Assembly: GCF_947387495.1 (NCBI RefSeq)
Contig: NZ_CANDNU010000005.1
Location: 1-64,000, forward strand
From: Limosilactobacillus difficilis
GTDB lineage: Bacteria > Bacillota > Bacilli > Lactobacillales > Lactobacillaceae
Length of the DNA stretch: 64,000 nucleotides
Direction of reading: 5' to 3'
Of the stretch, positions 1-8,343 are shown one piece after another; the first letter of the stretch is position 1, and every line of letters starts with the position of its first letter. The notes beneath the pieces are model-generated. The model had not been told where the DNA came from and searched no databases. It saw nothing but the letters and a program-made list of their open reading frames with translations. A program made the position numbers and the translations under genes.

Positions 1-146
1 CACATAAGCATTTCGCGTTCTTTTATAGTAAGATGTATATAGCTCATAACGGATTACCTCGATTAGTTTGATTTGGTTATTAAACTAATTCTACCCGTTA
101 TGGGTTATTTTTTTAATTTATGTTGCACTTGAATTGTAAATTCTCA
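1..146 (-). mobile_element. 5' end of an IS30-like insertion sequence, cut by the window edge
   Basis: On the minus strand an ATG at 47 preceded by GAGGTAA opens a frame that runs off the window and reads MSYIHLTIKEREMLM, which resembles the N-terminus of IS30-family transposases (a 'HLT.KER' stretch before the helix-turn-helix). Only 15 codons are visible. Upstream lie nested inverted repeats (46-52 with 95-101, and 63-69 with 82-88). An A/T-rich strip ending near 146 could be the element's terminal repeat; the exact end is inferred, not demonstrated. The element lies just past the 6S RNA terminator and does not interrupt a recognisable gene. Confidence 0.55.
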
Positions 147-152
147 AGAACT

Positions 153-180
153 AAAAAAGCCCCAGGTAAAACCCAGGGCG
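153..180 (-). terminator. Intrinsic terminator of the 6S-like RNA
   Basis: Minus strand GCCCTGGG, loop TTTTA, CCTGGGGC, then six T. All eight pairs form only on the minus strand because two are G-U wobbles, which fixes the direction. Confidence 0.75.
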
Positions 181-368
181 AAACTCCGTTCGTGCCGTTA
201 ATTGTCATTCAGTGTTGACCTGTATGTGAAACAGGTGGGGCACGGCCGCAGAGCTTTCAACTACCAAGTGAAAAGGCATGTTGTCCGCAAAGCGATGCAC
301 TAGTCCCAATATAATAAGACTGTAAGGCAAACCTGCGTTTAGACAACGCGTACACAACAGAATTTCTA
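153..368 (-). ncRNA. ssrS: Probable 6S RNA (RNA polymerase-binding regulator)
   Basis: A transcript of about 210 nt is predicted between a promoter (-35 TTGTAA at 398-403, -10 TAGCAT at 375-380, 17-bp spacer, extended TG) and an intrinsic terminator at 153-180. No open frame is present. The ends can pair as in 6S RNA: 353-358 with 188-194 and 342-347 with 201-206, enclosing a long imperfect rod with an open centre. 6S RNA mimics an open promoter and sequesters sigma-A holoenzyme. Its position directly downstream of rarA matches the usual ssrS neighbourhood. The identification rests on size, foldback and synteny, not on a covariance-model search; another small RNA remains possible. Confidence 0.6.
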
Positions 369-374
369 TTAATT

Positions 375-403
375 ATGCTAGCAGGTTTTGCGAAGAATTA
401 CAA
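375..403 (-). promoter_or_regulatory. Sigma-A promoter of the 6S-like RNA
   Basis: Minus-strand -35 TTGTAA (398-403) and -10 TAGCAT (375-380) are separated by 17 bp, with TG one base upstream of the -10. Predicted start is near 368. Confidence 0.5.
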
Positions 404-427
404 TCAAGTCGCCTGTATTAGGCCAGA

Positions 428-1723
428 TTAATGGCGTTTTTTAGCGAGCCCCTGTTCTTGCGCCCGTTTGAGCCGCTCGTACTGATTGCGATAGCTGGCC
501 TCAAAGGTTCCGTTGCCCTTTGGCCGGAAGTAGTGGGCGTGTTGGATCTTATCGGGGAGATATTGTTGGGCCACCCAATCTTGGGGAAAATCGTGTGGGT
601 ACTGGTAGTTAAGGCCATGTCCCAATTTGTGAGCCCCCTTATAGTGAGCATCCTTGAGATGGTCAGGGACTTCACCGTAATTGCCCTGCCGGATTTGTTT
701 GATAGCGCGGTCAATCGCCATGATTCCCGAATTGGATTTTGGCGAGAGACAGAGCTCAATGACGGCGTCGGCCAGGGGAATCCGTGCTTCCGGGAATCCC
801 AGTTGCTGGGCCGCCTGGACTGCTGTGACGGCACGCTGAGCCGCTGGCATGTTGGCGAGACCGACGTCTTCGTAGGCGATTACCATCAGTCGTCGCGCGA
901 TGCTAGTGAGATCGCCGGCCTCGATCAGGCGGGCCAAGTAGTGGAGGGCGGCATCAGTGTCCGAACCGCGAATTGACTTCTGGAAAGCTGAGATGATGTC
1001 GTAGTGGGCGTCACCGTCAGCGTCGGCCGCTAAAGTTTTTTTCTGGATGCTTTCCTGGATCACCGGCACCGTCAAGTGGATTGTCCCGTCATCATCCGGA
1101 TCCGTCGAGCGGGCGGCTAATTCTAGACCGTTGAGGGCGGAACGCAGGTCGCCATTGGTTGCCCGGCAGAGGAGCTTTTTAGCATCGTTATCCAAAGCGA
1201 GCTTCATCTCGCCGAGGCCCCGCTTTTTATCGCTCATTGCCCGGTCGATAGCGGTGGCAATGTCTTGTTCGCTGAGGGGGTAGACCGGGAAGATCTGTGT
1301 CCGGCTCCGGATCGCTGGGTTGATGGCGATGTAGGGGTTTTCGGTTGTTGCCCCGATCAGGATGATCCGGCCGCTTTCGAGGTGGGGGAGGAGGAAATCC
1401 TGCTTGGTCTTGTCAAGGCGGTGGATTTCGTCGAGCAGGAGAATCATCGTGCCGCTCATCTTGGCTTCCTCTGCCACGATTTGTAGGTCCTTCTTGCTAT
1501 CGGTAGCGGCGTTGAGCATTCGCAGGCCATACTTGGTTGATCCGGCGATGGCGCTGGCAATGCTGGTTTTGCCAGTCCCCGGTGGTCCATAGAGGATCAT
1601 CGATGACAGCATGTGGGCTTTGACCATCCGGTAGATAATCTTGCCAGGGGCGACAAGGTGGCGTTGGCCGACCACCTCGTCGAGGCTGCGCGGCCGCATC
1701 CGAAAGGCTAGTGGTTGTGGCAA
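428..1723 (-). CDS. rarA: Replication-associated recombination protein A (AAA+ ATPase)
   Basis: A 431-aa AAA+ protein of the RarA/MgsA/WRNIP1 family, which acts at stalled replication forks and interacts with SSB. Walker A GPPGTGKT lies at about residues 46-53 and Walker B LLLDEIHR near 95-102, followed by the sensor region (GATTEN) and the C-terminal tetramerisation/clamp-loader-like domain. Full length is normal for the family. The start is a TTG at 1723, chosen because AAGGAGG sits 7 nt upstream. It follows yueI by 12 bp and is probably cotranscribed with it; downstream is the 6S-like RNA gene, a conserved neighbour. Confidence 0.95.
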   Translation of the reverse strand: MPQPLAFRMRPRSLDEVVGQRHLVAPGKIIYRMVKAHMLSSMILYGPPGTGKTSIASAIAGSTKYGLRMLNAATDSKKDLQIVAEEAKMSGTMILLLDEIHRLDKTKQDFLLPHLESGRIILIGATTENPYIAINPAIRSRTQIFPVYPLSEQDIATAIDRAMSDKKRGLGEMKLALDNDAKKLLCRATNGDLRSALNGLELAARSTDPDDDGTIHLTVPVIQESIQKKTLAADADGDAHYDIISAFQKSIRGSDTDAALHYLARLIEAGDLTSIARRLMVIAYEDVGLANMPAAQRAVTAVQAAQQLGFPEARIPLADAVIELCLSPKSNSGIMAIDRAIKQIRQGNYGEVPDHLKDAHYKGAHKLGHGLNYQYPHDFPQDWVAQQYLPDKIQHAHYFRPKGNGTFEASYRNQYERLKRAQEQGLAKKRH

Positions 1724-1735
1724 ATTAACACCTCC

Positions 1736-2200
1736 TTAGTGTTTGAACAAGTGGAAGAAACCATGTTTATGTGGCTTCTTGGCTGCCGTTTTGGGTTCTG
1801 GGGCGGCTGAATCCGGATAGCGTTGGGAAATATCGACGGGACTTTGGTAGACGGCATCTGCGGCGGCATAGACGATCGCTAGTTTATCTGGATCAGTGCG
1901 GAATTCCGGATCACTTTTCAAGGTGAAATGGACGTTGGCTTTGCTGGCTGCCAGCATGTAAGGATGGACCAGGTCGTGGTTGAGGTTATTGTTAATGAAG
2001 AGGGTTGCCTGCGGGTGGGCCTGGAATTCTTGCTGTAGCTGGTTGATCCAGGAACGCTCTTTGATTTCTTGACAGCTGATGGTGACGTAGACGCGTTCGC
2101 GAAAGGTACCGAGGTAATGACGCTGTTCGTCGGGATTGATTTTGCGTTGGCCGTAGATTCCTTGCTTGAGACGGTCTTGGACGTTATTTTCTTCGGTCAT
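1736..2200 (-). CDS. yueI: YueI family protein (DUF1694), function unknown
   Basis: A 154-aa soluble protein. The N-terminal stretch INPDEQRHYLGTFRERV is the signature of the DUF1694/YueI family, widespread in Firmicutes and without an assigned activity. A conserved alpha/beta core occupies about residues 1-125; the last 25 residues are Lys/Ala/His rich and likely disordered. ATG at 2200 follows a GAGGAGG site. It is the first gene of a two-gene unit with rarA. A promoter is not obvious in the short gap to the rpsD terminator, so some expression could come from read-through. Confidence 0.85.
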   Translation of the reverse strand: MTEENNVQDRLKQGIYGQRKINPDEQRHYLGTFRERVYVTISCQEIKERSWINQLQQEFQAHPQATLFINNNLNHDLVHPYMLAASKANVHFTLKSDPEFRTDPDKLAIVYAAADAVYQSPVDISQRYPDSAAPEPKTAAKKPHKHGFFHLFKH

Positions 2201-2244
2201 TTGCTCATCCTCCTCTCATCACATCTTGGGTGATATGTCGAAAA

Positions 2245-2277
2245 TAAAAAATCCCATGGAAGACTCCACGGGATTTG
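2245..2277 (-). terminator. Intrinsic terminator of rpsD
   Basis: Minus strand AATCCCGTGGA, 4-nt loop, TCCATGGGATT, then a T run (stem at about 2251-2275). Confidence 0.85.
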
Positions 2278-2297
2278 TGAATGACAACGAGTAAAAA

Positions 2298-2903
2298 TTA
2301 CTTGTTGTAGTATTCAACGATCAGTGATTCATCGATGTCAGCATCGAGGTCGTCACGTTCTGGCAGACGAACCAGCTTGCCTTCCAGCTTGTCAGCGTCG
2401 AATTCAACGTATGACGGACGGGAAACAACTGATTCAACGGCGTTGGTGATCACGTCCAACTTCTTGGACTTGTCACGAACGGCGATGATTTGGCCAATCT
2501 TCACTTCGTATGAAGGAATGTCAACGCGCTTGCCATCAACGGTGATGTGACCGTGGTTTACCAGCTGACGAGCCTGACGACGCGTCGTTGCCAAGCCCAA
2601 ACGGTAAACCATGTTGTCAAGCCGACGTTCGAGGAGGATCAGGAAGTTATCACCGTGGGTGCCTTCCTTGATCTTGCCGGCACGAACGAAGAGGTTGGCA
2701 AATTGACGTTCAGTCATGCCGTACATCATCCGAACCTTTTGCTTTTCCCGAAGTTGGGTGCCGTATTCTGACATCTTGCCATGACGGTCGCGACCATGGT
2801 CACCAGGAGCGTATGGACGACGAGCCAATTCCTTACCAGTACCAGACAGTGAGATGCCAAGACGACGAGATACACGCCAACTTGGACCAGTATAACGAGA
2901 CAT
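2298..2903 (-). CDS. rpsD: 30S ribosomal protein S4
   Basis: A 201-aa primary 16S rRNA-binding protein that nucleates assembly of the 30S body. It begins [16 protein letters not shown] and carries the S4 RNA-binding domain ([10 protein letters not shown] through [16 protein letters not shown]) at about residues 92-155. The open frame extends 50 codons upstream, but the ATG at 2903 is the right start: GGAGGAAC precedes it and the length then matches the family. It is monocistronic, with its own promoter, a 170-nt leader and a terminator. No rpsK/rpoA operon neighbours are present, as usual in Bacilli. Confidence 0.97.
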   Translation of the reverse strand: MSRYTGPSWRVSRRLGISLSGTGKELARRPYAPGDHGRDRHGKMSEYGTQLREKQKVRMMYGMTERQFANLFVRAGKIKEGTHGDNFLILLERRLDNMVYRLGLATTRRQARQLVNHGHITVDGKRVDIPSYEVKIGQIIAVRDKSKKLDVITNAVESVVSRPSYVEFDADKLEGKLVRLPERDDLDADIDESLIVEYYNK

Positions 2904-3073
2904 ATTAATGTTCCTCCAATAAAATAGTTTGGAGTAAAATAATCCGATTGTGAGTTTGGTATTCGTGCAGGTTGATTTGAATTTTTCACCTTTGCAGCAT
3001 CGGTTACTGAAAACACCATGCGGCACCAATCTGTTGACGAGCTTACCACTCACCGCTGCAATTATTTTACACG
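2904..3073 (-). promoter_or_regulatory. Structured leader of rpsD, candidate S4 autoregulatory site
   Basis: From the predicted start near 3073 to the ATG there are about 170 nt without a supported gene. A closing helix pairs TTGCAGC (3055-3061) with GCTGCAA (2992-2998), extended by GG/CC with a bulge, and encloses about 56 nt. In Bacillus, S4 represses its own synthesis by binding such a leader; that this leader does so is inference. Confidence 0.5.
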
Positions 3074-3079
3074 CGTATC

Positions 3080-3109
3080 ATCATACAGCAATGACCAGGA
3101 GCGTGTCAA
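3080..3109 (-). promoter_or_regulatory. Strong sigma-A promoter of rpsD
   Basis: Minus strand -35 TTGACA (3104-3109), 18-bp spacer, -10 TATGAT (3080-3085). Confidence 0.8.
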
Positions 3110-3171
3110 CGTTTTGCCCCGGCTTTTGTCGGAATTATTATTAGAATGTTCATAATTAGTGGGGCTTCTTA

Positions 3172-3180
3172 TGCTATAAT
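3172..3180 (+). promoter_or_regulatory. Extended -10 promoter of ezrA
   Basis: TGCTATAAT with a consensus hexamer at 3175-3180; the -35 is poor, as expected of an extended -10 promoter. It is back to back with the rpsD promoter. Confidence 0.55.
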
Positions 3181-3215
3181 TTTGGGTGATAATTTACTTT
3201 AGGGTGGGATTTTAC

Positions 3216-4922
3216 ATGTTTCAGGTTGTTGTTGGGGTCTTAGTACTGGTTATTATTATTTTGGTGGTGATCTACGTCATGCAGCGGCGCGCATTGACGA
3301 CTATCCGTCAGGCCAAACACCTGCACGAGCAGCTAGCCACACAAAAGATTGACGAAGAGTTGGCAAAATTGGATGAAATGGAGCTCAGTGGCGATTCCAA
3401 AAAAGAAGCGGAGCGGCTTCACCAACAGTATGACCAGCAAGTGAAAGACTCATTGCAGGCGGTCCGCAAACAGGTTGTCCAACTGGAAAGCAACCTGCAC
3501 GGCATCCGGGTCTTCACCATTGGCAAGCAGCTGAGCGATCTACAGCAGGCGGCTTCGAAAATCAACCAAACAGCTGCTCGAATTAAGCTGCAGATCAAGC
3601 AGATCCGCGACCAGCAGACAGCCCAGCAAGAAGCCGTTGCGAGTCTCAACAAGGAGTTGCAGACGGCCGATAATAAGCTGGAAGACGACGGTTACCTTTA
3701 TGGCGACAGTTTGAGCGCCCTAGAGAAACAATTGACAACCCTCAAGGCAGACTACCAAAGTTTCGTCCAACTCGTTCACAGTGGCGACTATGCAGCAGCT
3801 GAGCAGAACCTGAGCCAGCTGCAAACGTCCCTCGCCACCTTTCAGGACTTGTTGAAGAAAATTCCGCCTTTGTATAAGCCGTTGCTGACGGTTTATCCGG
3901 ATCAGCTCAAAGAATTGGCAGGGGGCTATCAGCAGCTCCATGAGCAGGGCTATCACTTCGTAGAAGAAGCGATCGATCAAAAAGTCGACCGTCTGCAGGA
4001 GCAGCTGACACTCGCCAAACAACAGCTGAACCGGTTAGAATTGACCGATGTTGCCCACACCAACCAAGAACTTACCAAGCAGATCGAACATTATTATGAC
4101 ATCATGCAGCGCGAACTCGATGCTCGGCCGCACGTCCATGACGCCCTAAAGAAGTGGGGCCAGCATCTCGAACACGCCCACAAGCAGAATGACACCTTGC
4201 TGGACCTGCTTAATCGCCTCAGCCAATCCTACACCCTTAACCACGATGAAATGGCCCATACCCGTGAACTGGATGAGCAGCTTCAGCAGCTGGCCGACGA
4301 ATATCACCAGACGACTGCCGCCGTCAACGGCAAGGAAGCGGTCGACAGTCAAGTACTAGCCCAGGCCAAGCAAGCCAAGGCGACCCTCGATCAGATCGAA
4401 AGCCAGCAGGAAAAGCTCAACGACCAGGTGGCAACGATGCGTGACGACGAACGGCGGACCCGCAAAGCCGTTACCAAGTTCGTTACCAAAATCCGGACAA
4501 TCAAGCGGCGGGTGGAGAACCTGAACCTGCCAGGAATTGATAAGTCCTACATGGACTACTTCTTCCTGGTCAGCGACGAAATTTCGCGGCTGGATAAGGA
4601 TATCAACAAGCCTAAGATCAACATGGACGACATTACCAAGCAACTGCTGATGGTTCAATCCGATCTCCAAACCCTGGAGGATAAGACCGACGACCTCCGC
4701 GACAGTGCTGAGCTGACGGGCCGTCTGATTCAGTACGCTAACCGGCTGGCTGAACAAAATGCCGCTGTCGCTAAGGCCATTGACGAGTCGCAGCAGCTTT
4801 ACAGCAAGTACCAGTACCAAGAAGCGCTCGAGAAGATCGCAACGGCACTGGAAGTGGCGGAGCCGGGAGCCTACAAACGACTTGAGGACGGCTACTACCG
4901 GGATATCAATGGGGAAGGTTAG
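3216..4922 (+). CDS. ezrA: Septation ring formation regulator EzrA
   Basis: A 568-aa membrane protein that tethers to the membrane with its N-terminus outside and regulates FtsZ ring placement. One transmembrane segment (about residues 2-20, Val/Ile rich) is followed by a long Gln/Leu/Lys-rich spectrin-like coiled coil over the rest of the chain. Length and architecture are those of EzrA. A GTG 30 nt upstream also opens the frame, but the predicted start of transcription (extended -10 TGCTATAAT ending at 3180) leaves it no binding site, whereas AGGGTGGG precedes the ATG at 3216. It is followed by nifS and thiI, the usual lactobacillar order. Confidence 0.93.
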   Translation: MFQVVVGVLVLVIIILVVIYVMQRRALTTIRQAKHLHEQLATQKIDEELAKLDEMELSGDSKKEAERLHQQYDQQVKDSLQAVRKQVVQLESNLHGIRVFTIGKQLSDLQQAASKINQTAARIKLQIKQIRDQQTAQQEAVASLNKELQTADNKLEDDGYLYGDSLSALEKQLTTLKADYQSFVQLVHSGDYAAAEQNLSQLQTSLATFQDLLKKIPPLYKPLLTVYPDQLKELAGGYQQLHEQGYHFVEEAIDQKVDRLQEQLTLAKQQLNRLELTDVAHTNQELTKQIEHYYDIMQRELDARPHVHDALKKWGQHLEHAHKQNDTLLDLLNRLSQSYTLNHDEMAHTRELDEQLQQLADEYHQTTAAVNGKEAVDSQVLAQAKQAKATLDQIESQQEKLNDQVATMRDDERRTRKAVTKFVTKIRTIKRRVENLNLPGIDKSYMDYFFLVSDEISRLDKDINKPKINMDDITKQLLMVQSDLQTLEDKTDDLRDSAELTGRLIQYANRLAEQNAAVAKAIDESQQLYSKYQYQEALEKIATALEVAEPGAYKRLEDGYYRDINGEG

Positions 4923-4952
4923 CCTTCACTTCCCTAAAGTAAGTAATGTTGT

Positions 4953-4999
4953 TATAATGAGGCAAAAAGGGGCGTGGTGCGATGCAACGCCCCTTCTTT
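4953..4999 (+). terminator. Hairpin terminator after ezrA overlapping a possible nifS promoter
   Basis: GGGGCGT (4969-4975) pairs with ACGCCCC (4987-4993), followed by TTCTTT. A consensus -10 TATAAT at 4953-4958 would start transcription near 4965, only a few bases before the hairpin. The same element could end ezrA and sit at the 5' end of the nifS mRNA. Confidence 0.65.
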
Positions 5000-5021
5000 A
5001 ATCGAAACGAGGAGAAATTCA

Positions 5022-6176
5022 ATGATTTACTTTGATAACAGTGCGACGACGAAAATTGATCCGTCGGCTTTAAAGAGTTATGACCAGGTTTCGCAGAAGA
5101 TCTGGGGCAACCCGTCGAGCCTTCACCAGTTTGGTGAACAGGCTTGGCATCTCCTGGAACAGTCACGACAGCAGATTGCGTCCCTGTGCGGCGTTAAACC
5201 AGCGGAAATCATCTTCACCAGCGGCGGTTCGGAAGGCGATAACTGGGTGATCAAAGGCACCGCCATCGCCAAGCACGAATTCGGCAAGCACATTATCACG
5301 TCAAGTGTCGAACATGGGGCGGTGATGAATGCGATGCACCAGCTGGAAGAACTTGGTTTTGAGGTCACCTACTTGCCGGTCGATTCAAAGGGGCGGGTCA
5401 GCCCCGACGATGTGGCCCGGGCCATTCGTCCCGACACGATTTTGGTGTCGATCATGGCAGTTAACAACGAAATCGGTACGATTCAACCGATTAATGAGAT
5501 TGGCAAGGTCCTGGAAAAGTACCCGAAAATTCACTTTATGGTTGACGCAGTGCAGGCGGTCGGCAAGCAGTTAGATTCGATGGTCTTTGGGCCACGGGTT
5601 GATTTTGCTACTTTCTCCGGCCACAAGTTCCACGCTCCGCGGGGTACCGGCTTCGTTTACGCCCGTGCCGGCCGCAAAATCGCGCCCCTGGTGAACGGTG
5701 GCGGTCAGGAACGTGGCATGCGCAGCGGCACGGAGAACACGCCGGGTGACGTTGCGATGGCCCGGGCCTTGCGGCTAGTCAAGGATGGGGAAGCAGCCGC
5801 TTGCCAGCAGGAACGGCAGATCAAGCAGCGGATCTATGACCATATCAAAGATCTGCCACACGTCCACGTTATTTCCGGCGACGGTCACGATCAGGGCTTT
5901 GCGCCGCACATCCTGACCTTCGCGATCGCCGGCGTCCGCGGTGAGACGATCGTCCATGCCTTTGAAGAACACGACATTTATATCTCAACGACCAGTGCCT
6001 GTTCATCAAAGAAACACGTCGAAGCTGGTACGCTGGCCGCAATGAAGGTGCCGGACGAGATTGCTACTAGCGCGGTGCGGATTAGTCTGGGCGACCAGAA
6101 TACCCTGGCAGAGGCTGATGAATTTAACCGCGTCTTCGACGAACTCTACGCTGGCTTCAAGAAGATTATTGATTAA
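5022..6176 (+). CDS. Cysteine desulfurase (NifS/IscS-like) serving ThiI
   Basis: A 384-aa PLP enzyme of aminotransferase class V that moves sulfur from cysteine to an enzyme persulfide. It starts [10 protein letters not shown], has the PLP lysine in SGHKFHAP (about Lys202) and the persulfide-forming cysteine in TSACSSKKH (about Cys327). ATG 5022 is chosen because GAGGAG lies 8 nt before it; an earlier in-frame start at 4974 is inside the upstream hairpin. Only 23 bp separate it from thiI. In Bacilli this dedicated desulfurase (NifZ/YrvO type) feeds ThiI for tRNA s4U8 synthesis, the likely role here. Confidence 0.93.
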   Translation: MIYFDNSATTKIDPSALKSYDQVSQKIWGNPSSLHQFGEQAWHLLEQSRQQIASLCGVKPAEIIFTSGGSEGDNWVIKGTAIAKHEFGKHIITSSVEHGAVMNAMHQLEELGFEVTYLPVDSKGRVSPDDVARAIRPDTILVSIMAVNNEIGTIQPINEIGKVLEKYPKIHFMVDAVQAVGKQLDSMVFGPRVDFATFSGHKFHAPRGTGFVYARAGRKIAPLVNGGGQERGMRSGTENTPGDVAMARALRLVKDGEAAACQQERQIKQRIYDHIKDLPHVHVISGDGHDQGFAPHILTFAIAGVRGETIVHAFEEHDIYISTTSACSSKKHVEAGTLAAMKVPDEIATSAVRISLGDQNTLAEADEFNRVFDELYAGFKKIID

Positions 6177-6199
6177 GGAGAAAGGAGACTTCTACTTTC

Positions 6200-7417
6200 A
6201 TGCACTATGATGAAATCATGGTTCGCTACGGGGAGTTGTCAACCAAGGGCCGCAACCGCAAGTCCTTCATTGACCGTCTCGGCAGCAACATCCGGGCCGC
6301 CCTCCACGATTTTAGCGACCTCGAGATTCACCCCGGTCCTGCCCGAACCCACATTGTTTTGAATGGTGACGACTATGAAGCCGTCATGCAGCGGTTGAAA
6401 AACGTCTTTGGCATTCAAAGTTTTTCACCGGTTTTGAAGGTCGACCGCGATTTTGCGGCGGTGGCTGCCGCGGCCGAGGAGATGATGGCGGCCCTGGTCA
6501 AGCAACCGACGACCTTTAAGATTCAAACCCGGCGGGCTGACAAGAAATTCCCAATCGATACCTTTACGATGAACGACCGGCTAGGCGGTGACCTGCTGGA
6601 TCACTTTGACCAGCTATCGGTTGACGTCCACCACCCGGATCTGGAAATGCGGGTGGAAATTCGGCGTGATGGTATTTATCTCTCCTGCGAGACGATTCCG
6701 GGTGCTGGCGGTCTGCCGGTTGGGACCGCGGGCAAGGGGATGATGATGCTCTCCGGCGGCATCGATTCTCCCGTGGCGGCCTACTTGGCGATGAAGCGGG
6801 GCGTCTCCCTGGAGATGGTCCACTTCTACAGTCCGCCTTACACCTCGGAGCAGGCTCTCGCCAAGGCTAAGGAACTGACGGCGCGCTTGGCCCAGTACTG
6901 TGGTTCGATTAAATTCATCCAAGTGCCCTTTACCGAGAGCCAGGAGGACATCAAGGAAAAGGTGCCGGAGGGCTATCTAATGACGGTTCAGCGGCGGATG
7001 ATGTTGCGCTTGGCAGTGGCACTGGCTCACCGGCGGCGCGGTCTAGCCATCTTCAACGGCGAATCTCTCGGTCAGGTGGCTTCACAGACGATGCAGTCGA
7101 TGCGGGCCATCGAGGACGTCACGACCTTGCCGGTTTTGCGCCCGGTCCTCAGCTATGATAAGAACGAAATCATCAAGATCGCCAAAGATCTGGATACCTA
7201 TGATCTTTCGATCTTACCTTATGAAGACTGCTGCACGGTCTTTACCCCGCCGCGTCCGAAGACGAAGCCGCGGGTTGACCGGGCCCGGGAGTGTGAGGAC
7301 TTGATCGACGTTCACGGTTTGATGGAGCGTGCTCTGGCAGGCATCAAGATCACGACAATCCATCCCGGCGACGAGTTCCTCAACCAAAATGAGGATGTTT
7401 TTGCCGAATTATTGTAA
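6200..7417 (+). CDS. thiI: tRNA 4-thiouridine synthase ThiI
   Basis: A 405-aa enzyme that adenylates and thiolates U8 of tRNA and may supply sulfur for thiazole. Order: N-terminal ferredoxin-like domain ([17 protein letters not shown]), THUMP domain to about residue 165, and a PP-loop ATP pyrophosphatase domain with SGGIDSP at about 185-191. The C-terminal rhodanese domain of the enterobacterial enzyme is absent, as is normal in Firmicutes, so the sulfur must come from the adjacent desulfurase. ATG 6200 follows AGGAGAAAGGAG. Confidence 0.95.
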   Translation: MHYDEIMVRYGELSTKGRNRKSFIDRLGSNIRAALHDFSDLEIHPGPARTHIVLNGDDYEAVMQRLKNVFGIQSFSPVLKVDRDFAAVAAAAEEMMAALVKQPTTFKIQTRRADKKFPIDTFTMNDRLGGDLLDHFDQLSVDVHHPDLEMRVEIRRDGIYLSCETIPGAGGLPVGTAGKGMMMLSGGIDSPVAAYLAMKRGVSLEMVHFYSPPYTSEQALAKAKELTARLAQYCGSIKFIQVPFTESQEDIKEKVPEGYLMTVQRRMMLRLAVALAHRRRGLAIFNGESLGQVASQTMQSMRAIEDVTTLPVLRPVLSYDKNEIIKIAKDLDTYDLSILPYEDCCTVFTPPRPKTKPRVDRARECEDLIDVHGLMERALAGIKITTIHPGDEFLNQNEDVFAELL

Positions 7418-7533
7418 AAAACGTTTTCAGGGACTTTCAACTGCGTCAATCTGTGTTATTCTAGAACCTAACCTAGCGTCGGGTTGGCGGCGATAAGACC
7501 GTTGCCCAGGAATTTTTGAAAGGAGCGTTCGTT

Positions 7534-8028
7534 GTGCAAGTAACCATTGAAGGAAAGCCATACCAGTTGGTGGGGGATTTGCCGAAGGTCGGCGTTGATA
7601 TCCCACACTTTAAATTGTTCGATAAGACGAATCAACGGGTGAAGACCCGGGAATTGTTCGGTAAGGTAACGCTGTTTAGCGTCGTCCCGGACATCAATAC
7701 AGACGTCTGCAGCATTCAGACCCGCAAGTTCAACCGGGCGATGGAGGATTATCCGCAGGTCAACTTCATTACCGTCTCTACCAACACGGTGGCCGAACAA
7801 CGCGGCTGGTGCGCTGCCCAGGGTCTGGATAATATCCGTCTCTTATCGGACGCTGAACAGTCCTTTGGTTACGCCCTGAAGGTGCTGATTCCGGATACTG
7901 GCAACTTGGCCCGGTCGATCTTCATTATGGATGCGGATGGCAAAATCCGTTATGAACAATTAGTACCGGAAGAAACCGATGAACCGGATTACCTGGCAGC
8001 GTTGAACGCTTTGAAAAAGTTGCTCTAA
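7534..8028 (+). CDS. tpx: Thiol peroxidase Tpx (atypical 2-Cys peroxiredoxin)
   Basis: A 164-aa cytoplasmic peroxiredoxin that reduces hydroperoxides with thioredoxin. The peroxidatic cysteine is in NTDVCSIQTRKF (about Cys59) and the resolving cysteine in RGWCAAQGLDN (about Cys93), the spacing of the Tpx subfamily. The start is GTG 7534, preceded by AAAGGAG at 7519-7525. A TTG at 7516 is rejected because it lies before this site. It is probably transcribed alone; the valS promoter begins 4 bp after its stop. The beginning of trxA at the window's far end may encode its reductant. Confidence 0.94.
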   Translation: MQVTIEGKPYQLVGDLPKVGVDIPHFKLFDKTNQRVKTRELFGKVTLFSVVPDINTDVCSIQTRKFNRAMEDYPQVNFITVSTNTVAEQRGWCAAQGLDNIRLLSDAEQSFGYALKVLIPDTGNLARSIFIMDADGKIRYEQLVPEETDEPDYLAALNALKKLL

Positions 8029-8031
8029 GCC

Positions 8032-8060
8032 TTGACGCTCGAAGAAAAAGCAAGTACACT
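8032..8060 (+). promoter_or_regulatory. Sigma-A promoter of the valS T-box transcript
   Basis: -35 TTGACG (8032-8037), 17-bp spacer, -10 TACACT (8055-8060). Predicted start near 8067. Confidence 0.75.
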
Positions 8061-8066
8061 AATTTC

Positions 8067-8302
8067 AATCAAGCAACGACCGAGAGAGTACGACCAAGCT
8101 GCCGTTTCAGCGAGTACCCAAGGAGTGAAAGGGGTGCCGGCAATTGGCTCGGAAAGTAGCTCGCGAGCTGATCCGCTGAAAAAGGTAGGCGGATCCGGAG
8201 ATTCTGCTTCGTTAACAAGTGACTTAAGTGGGGCCCGGAAGGCCTAAGTTAGGTGGTACCGCGAGCAAGCTCGTCCTATGTTTTAGGACGGGCTTTTTCT
8301 TT
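8067..8302 (+). promoter_or_regulatory. T-box riboswitch, valine specifier GUA
   Basis: The leader contains the T-box sequence AGGTGGTACCGCG (8251-8263) and a competing intrinsic terminator. Stem I can be drawn: CGAG/CTCG below and CCAA/TTGG above an internal loop with AGTA on the 5' side and GAAAGTAG on the 3' side. The specifier position reads GTA (8156-8158), a valine codon, agreeing with the downstream gene. A separate hairpin, GATCCGC with GCGGATC, fits stem III. Uncharged tRNA-Val should stabilise the antiterminator and let valS be read. Confidence 0.95.
8269..8302 (+). terminator. T-box-controlled terminator before valS
   Basis: GCTCGTCCTA pairs with TAGGACGGGC (one G-T), followed by TTTTTCTTT. 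It is mutually exclusive with the antiterminator formed by the T-box sequence. Confidence 0.9.
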
Positions 8303-8343
8303 GGCCCAGCGCTGGAGTCATTTGGCAGTGAGGAGGTTATTTT

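Noticed and set aside
2726-3049. 107-codon minus-strand frame overlapping the rpsD start and leader
   Set aside because: It overlaps the conserved N-terminus of S4 in another frame and occupies the structured leader.
3186-3215. GTG start adding ten residues to EzrA
   Set aside because: It coincides with the predicted transcription start, leaving no ribosome site; the ATG at 3216 has AGGGTGGG.
8032-8247. 71-codon frame between tpx and valS
   Set aside because: It spans the valS promoter and T-box stem I, has no ribosome site, and its translation resembles no protein.
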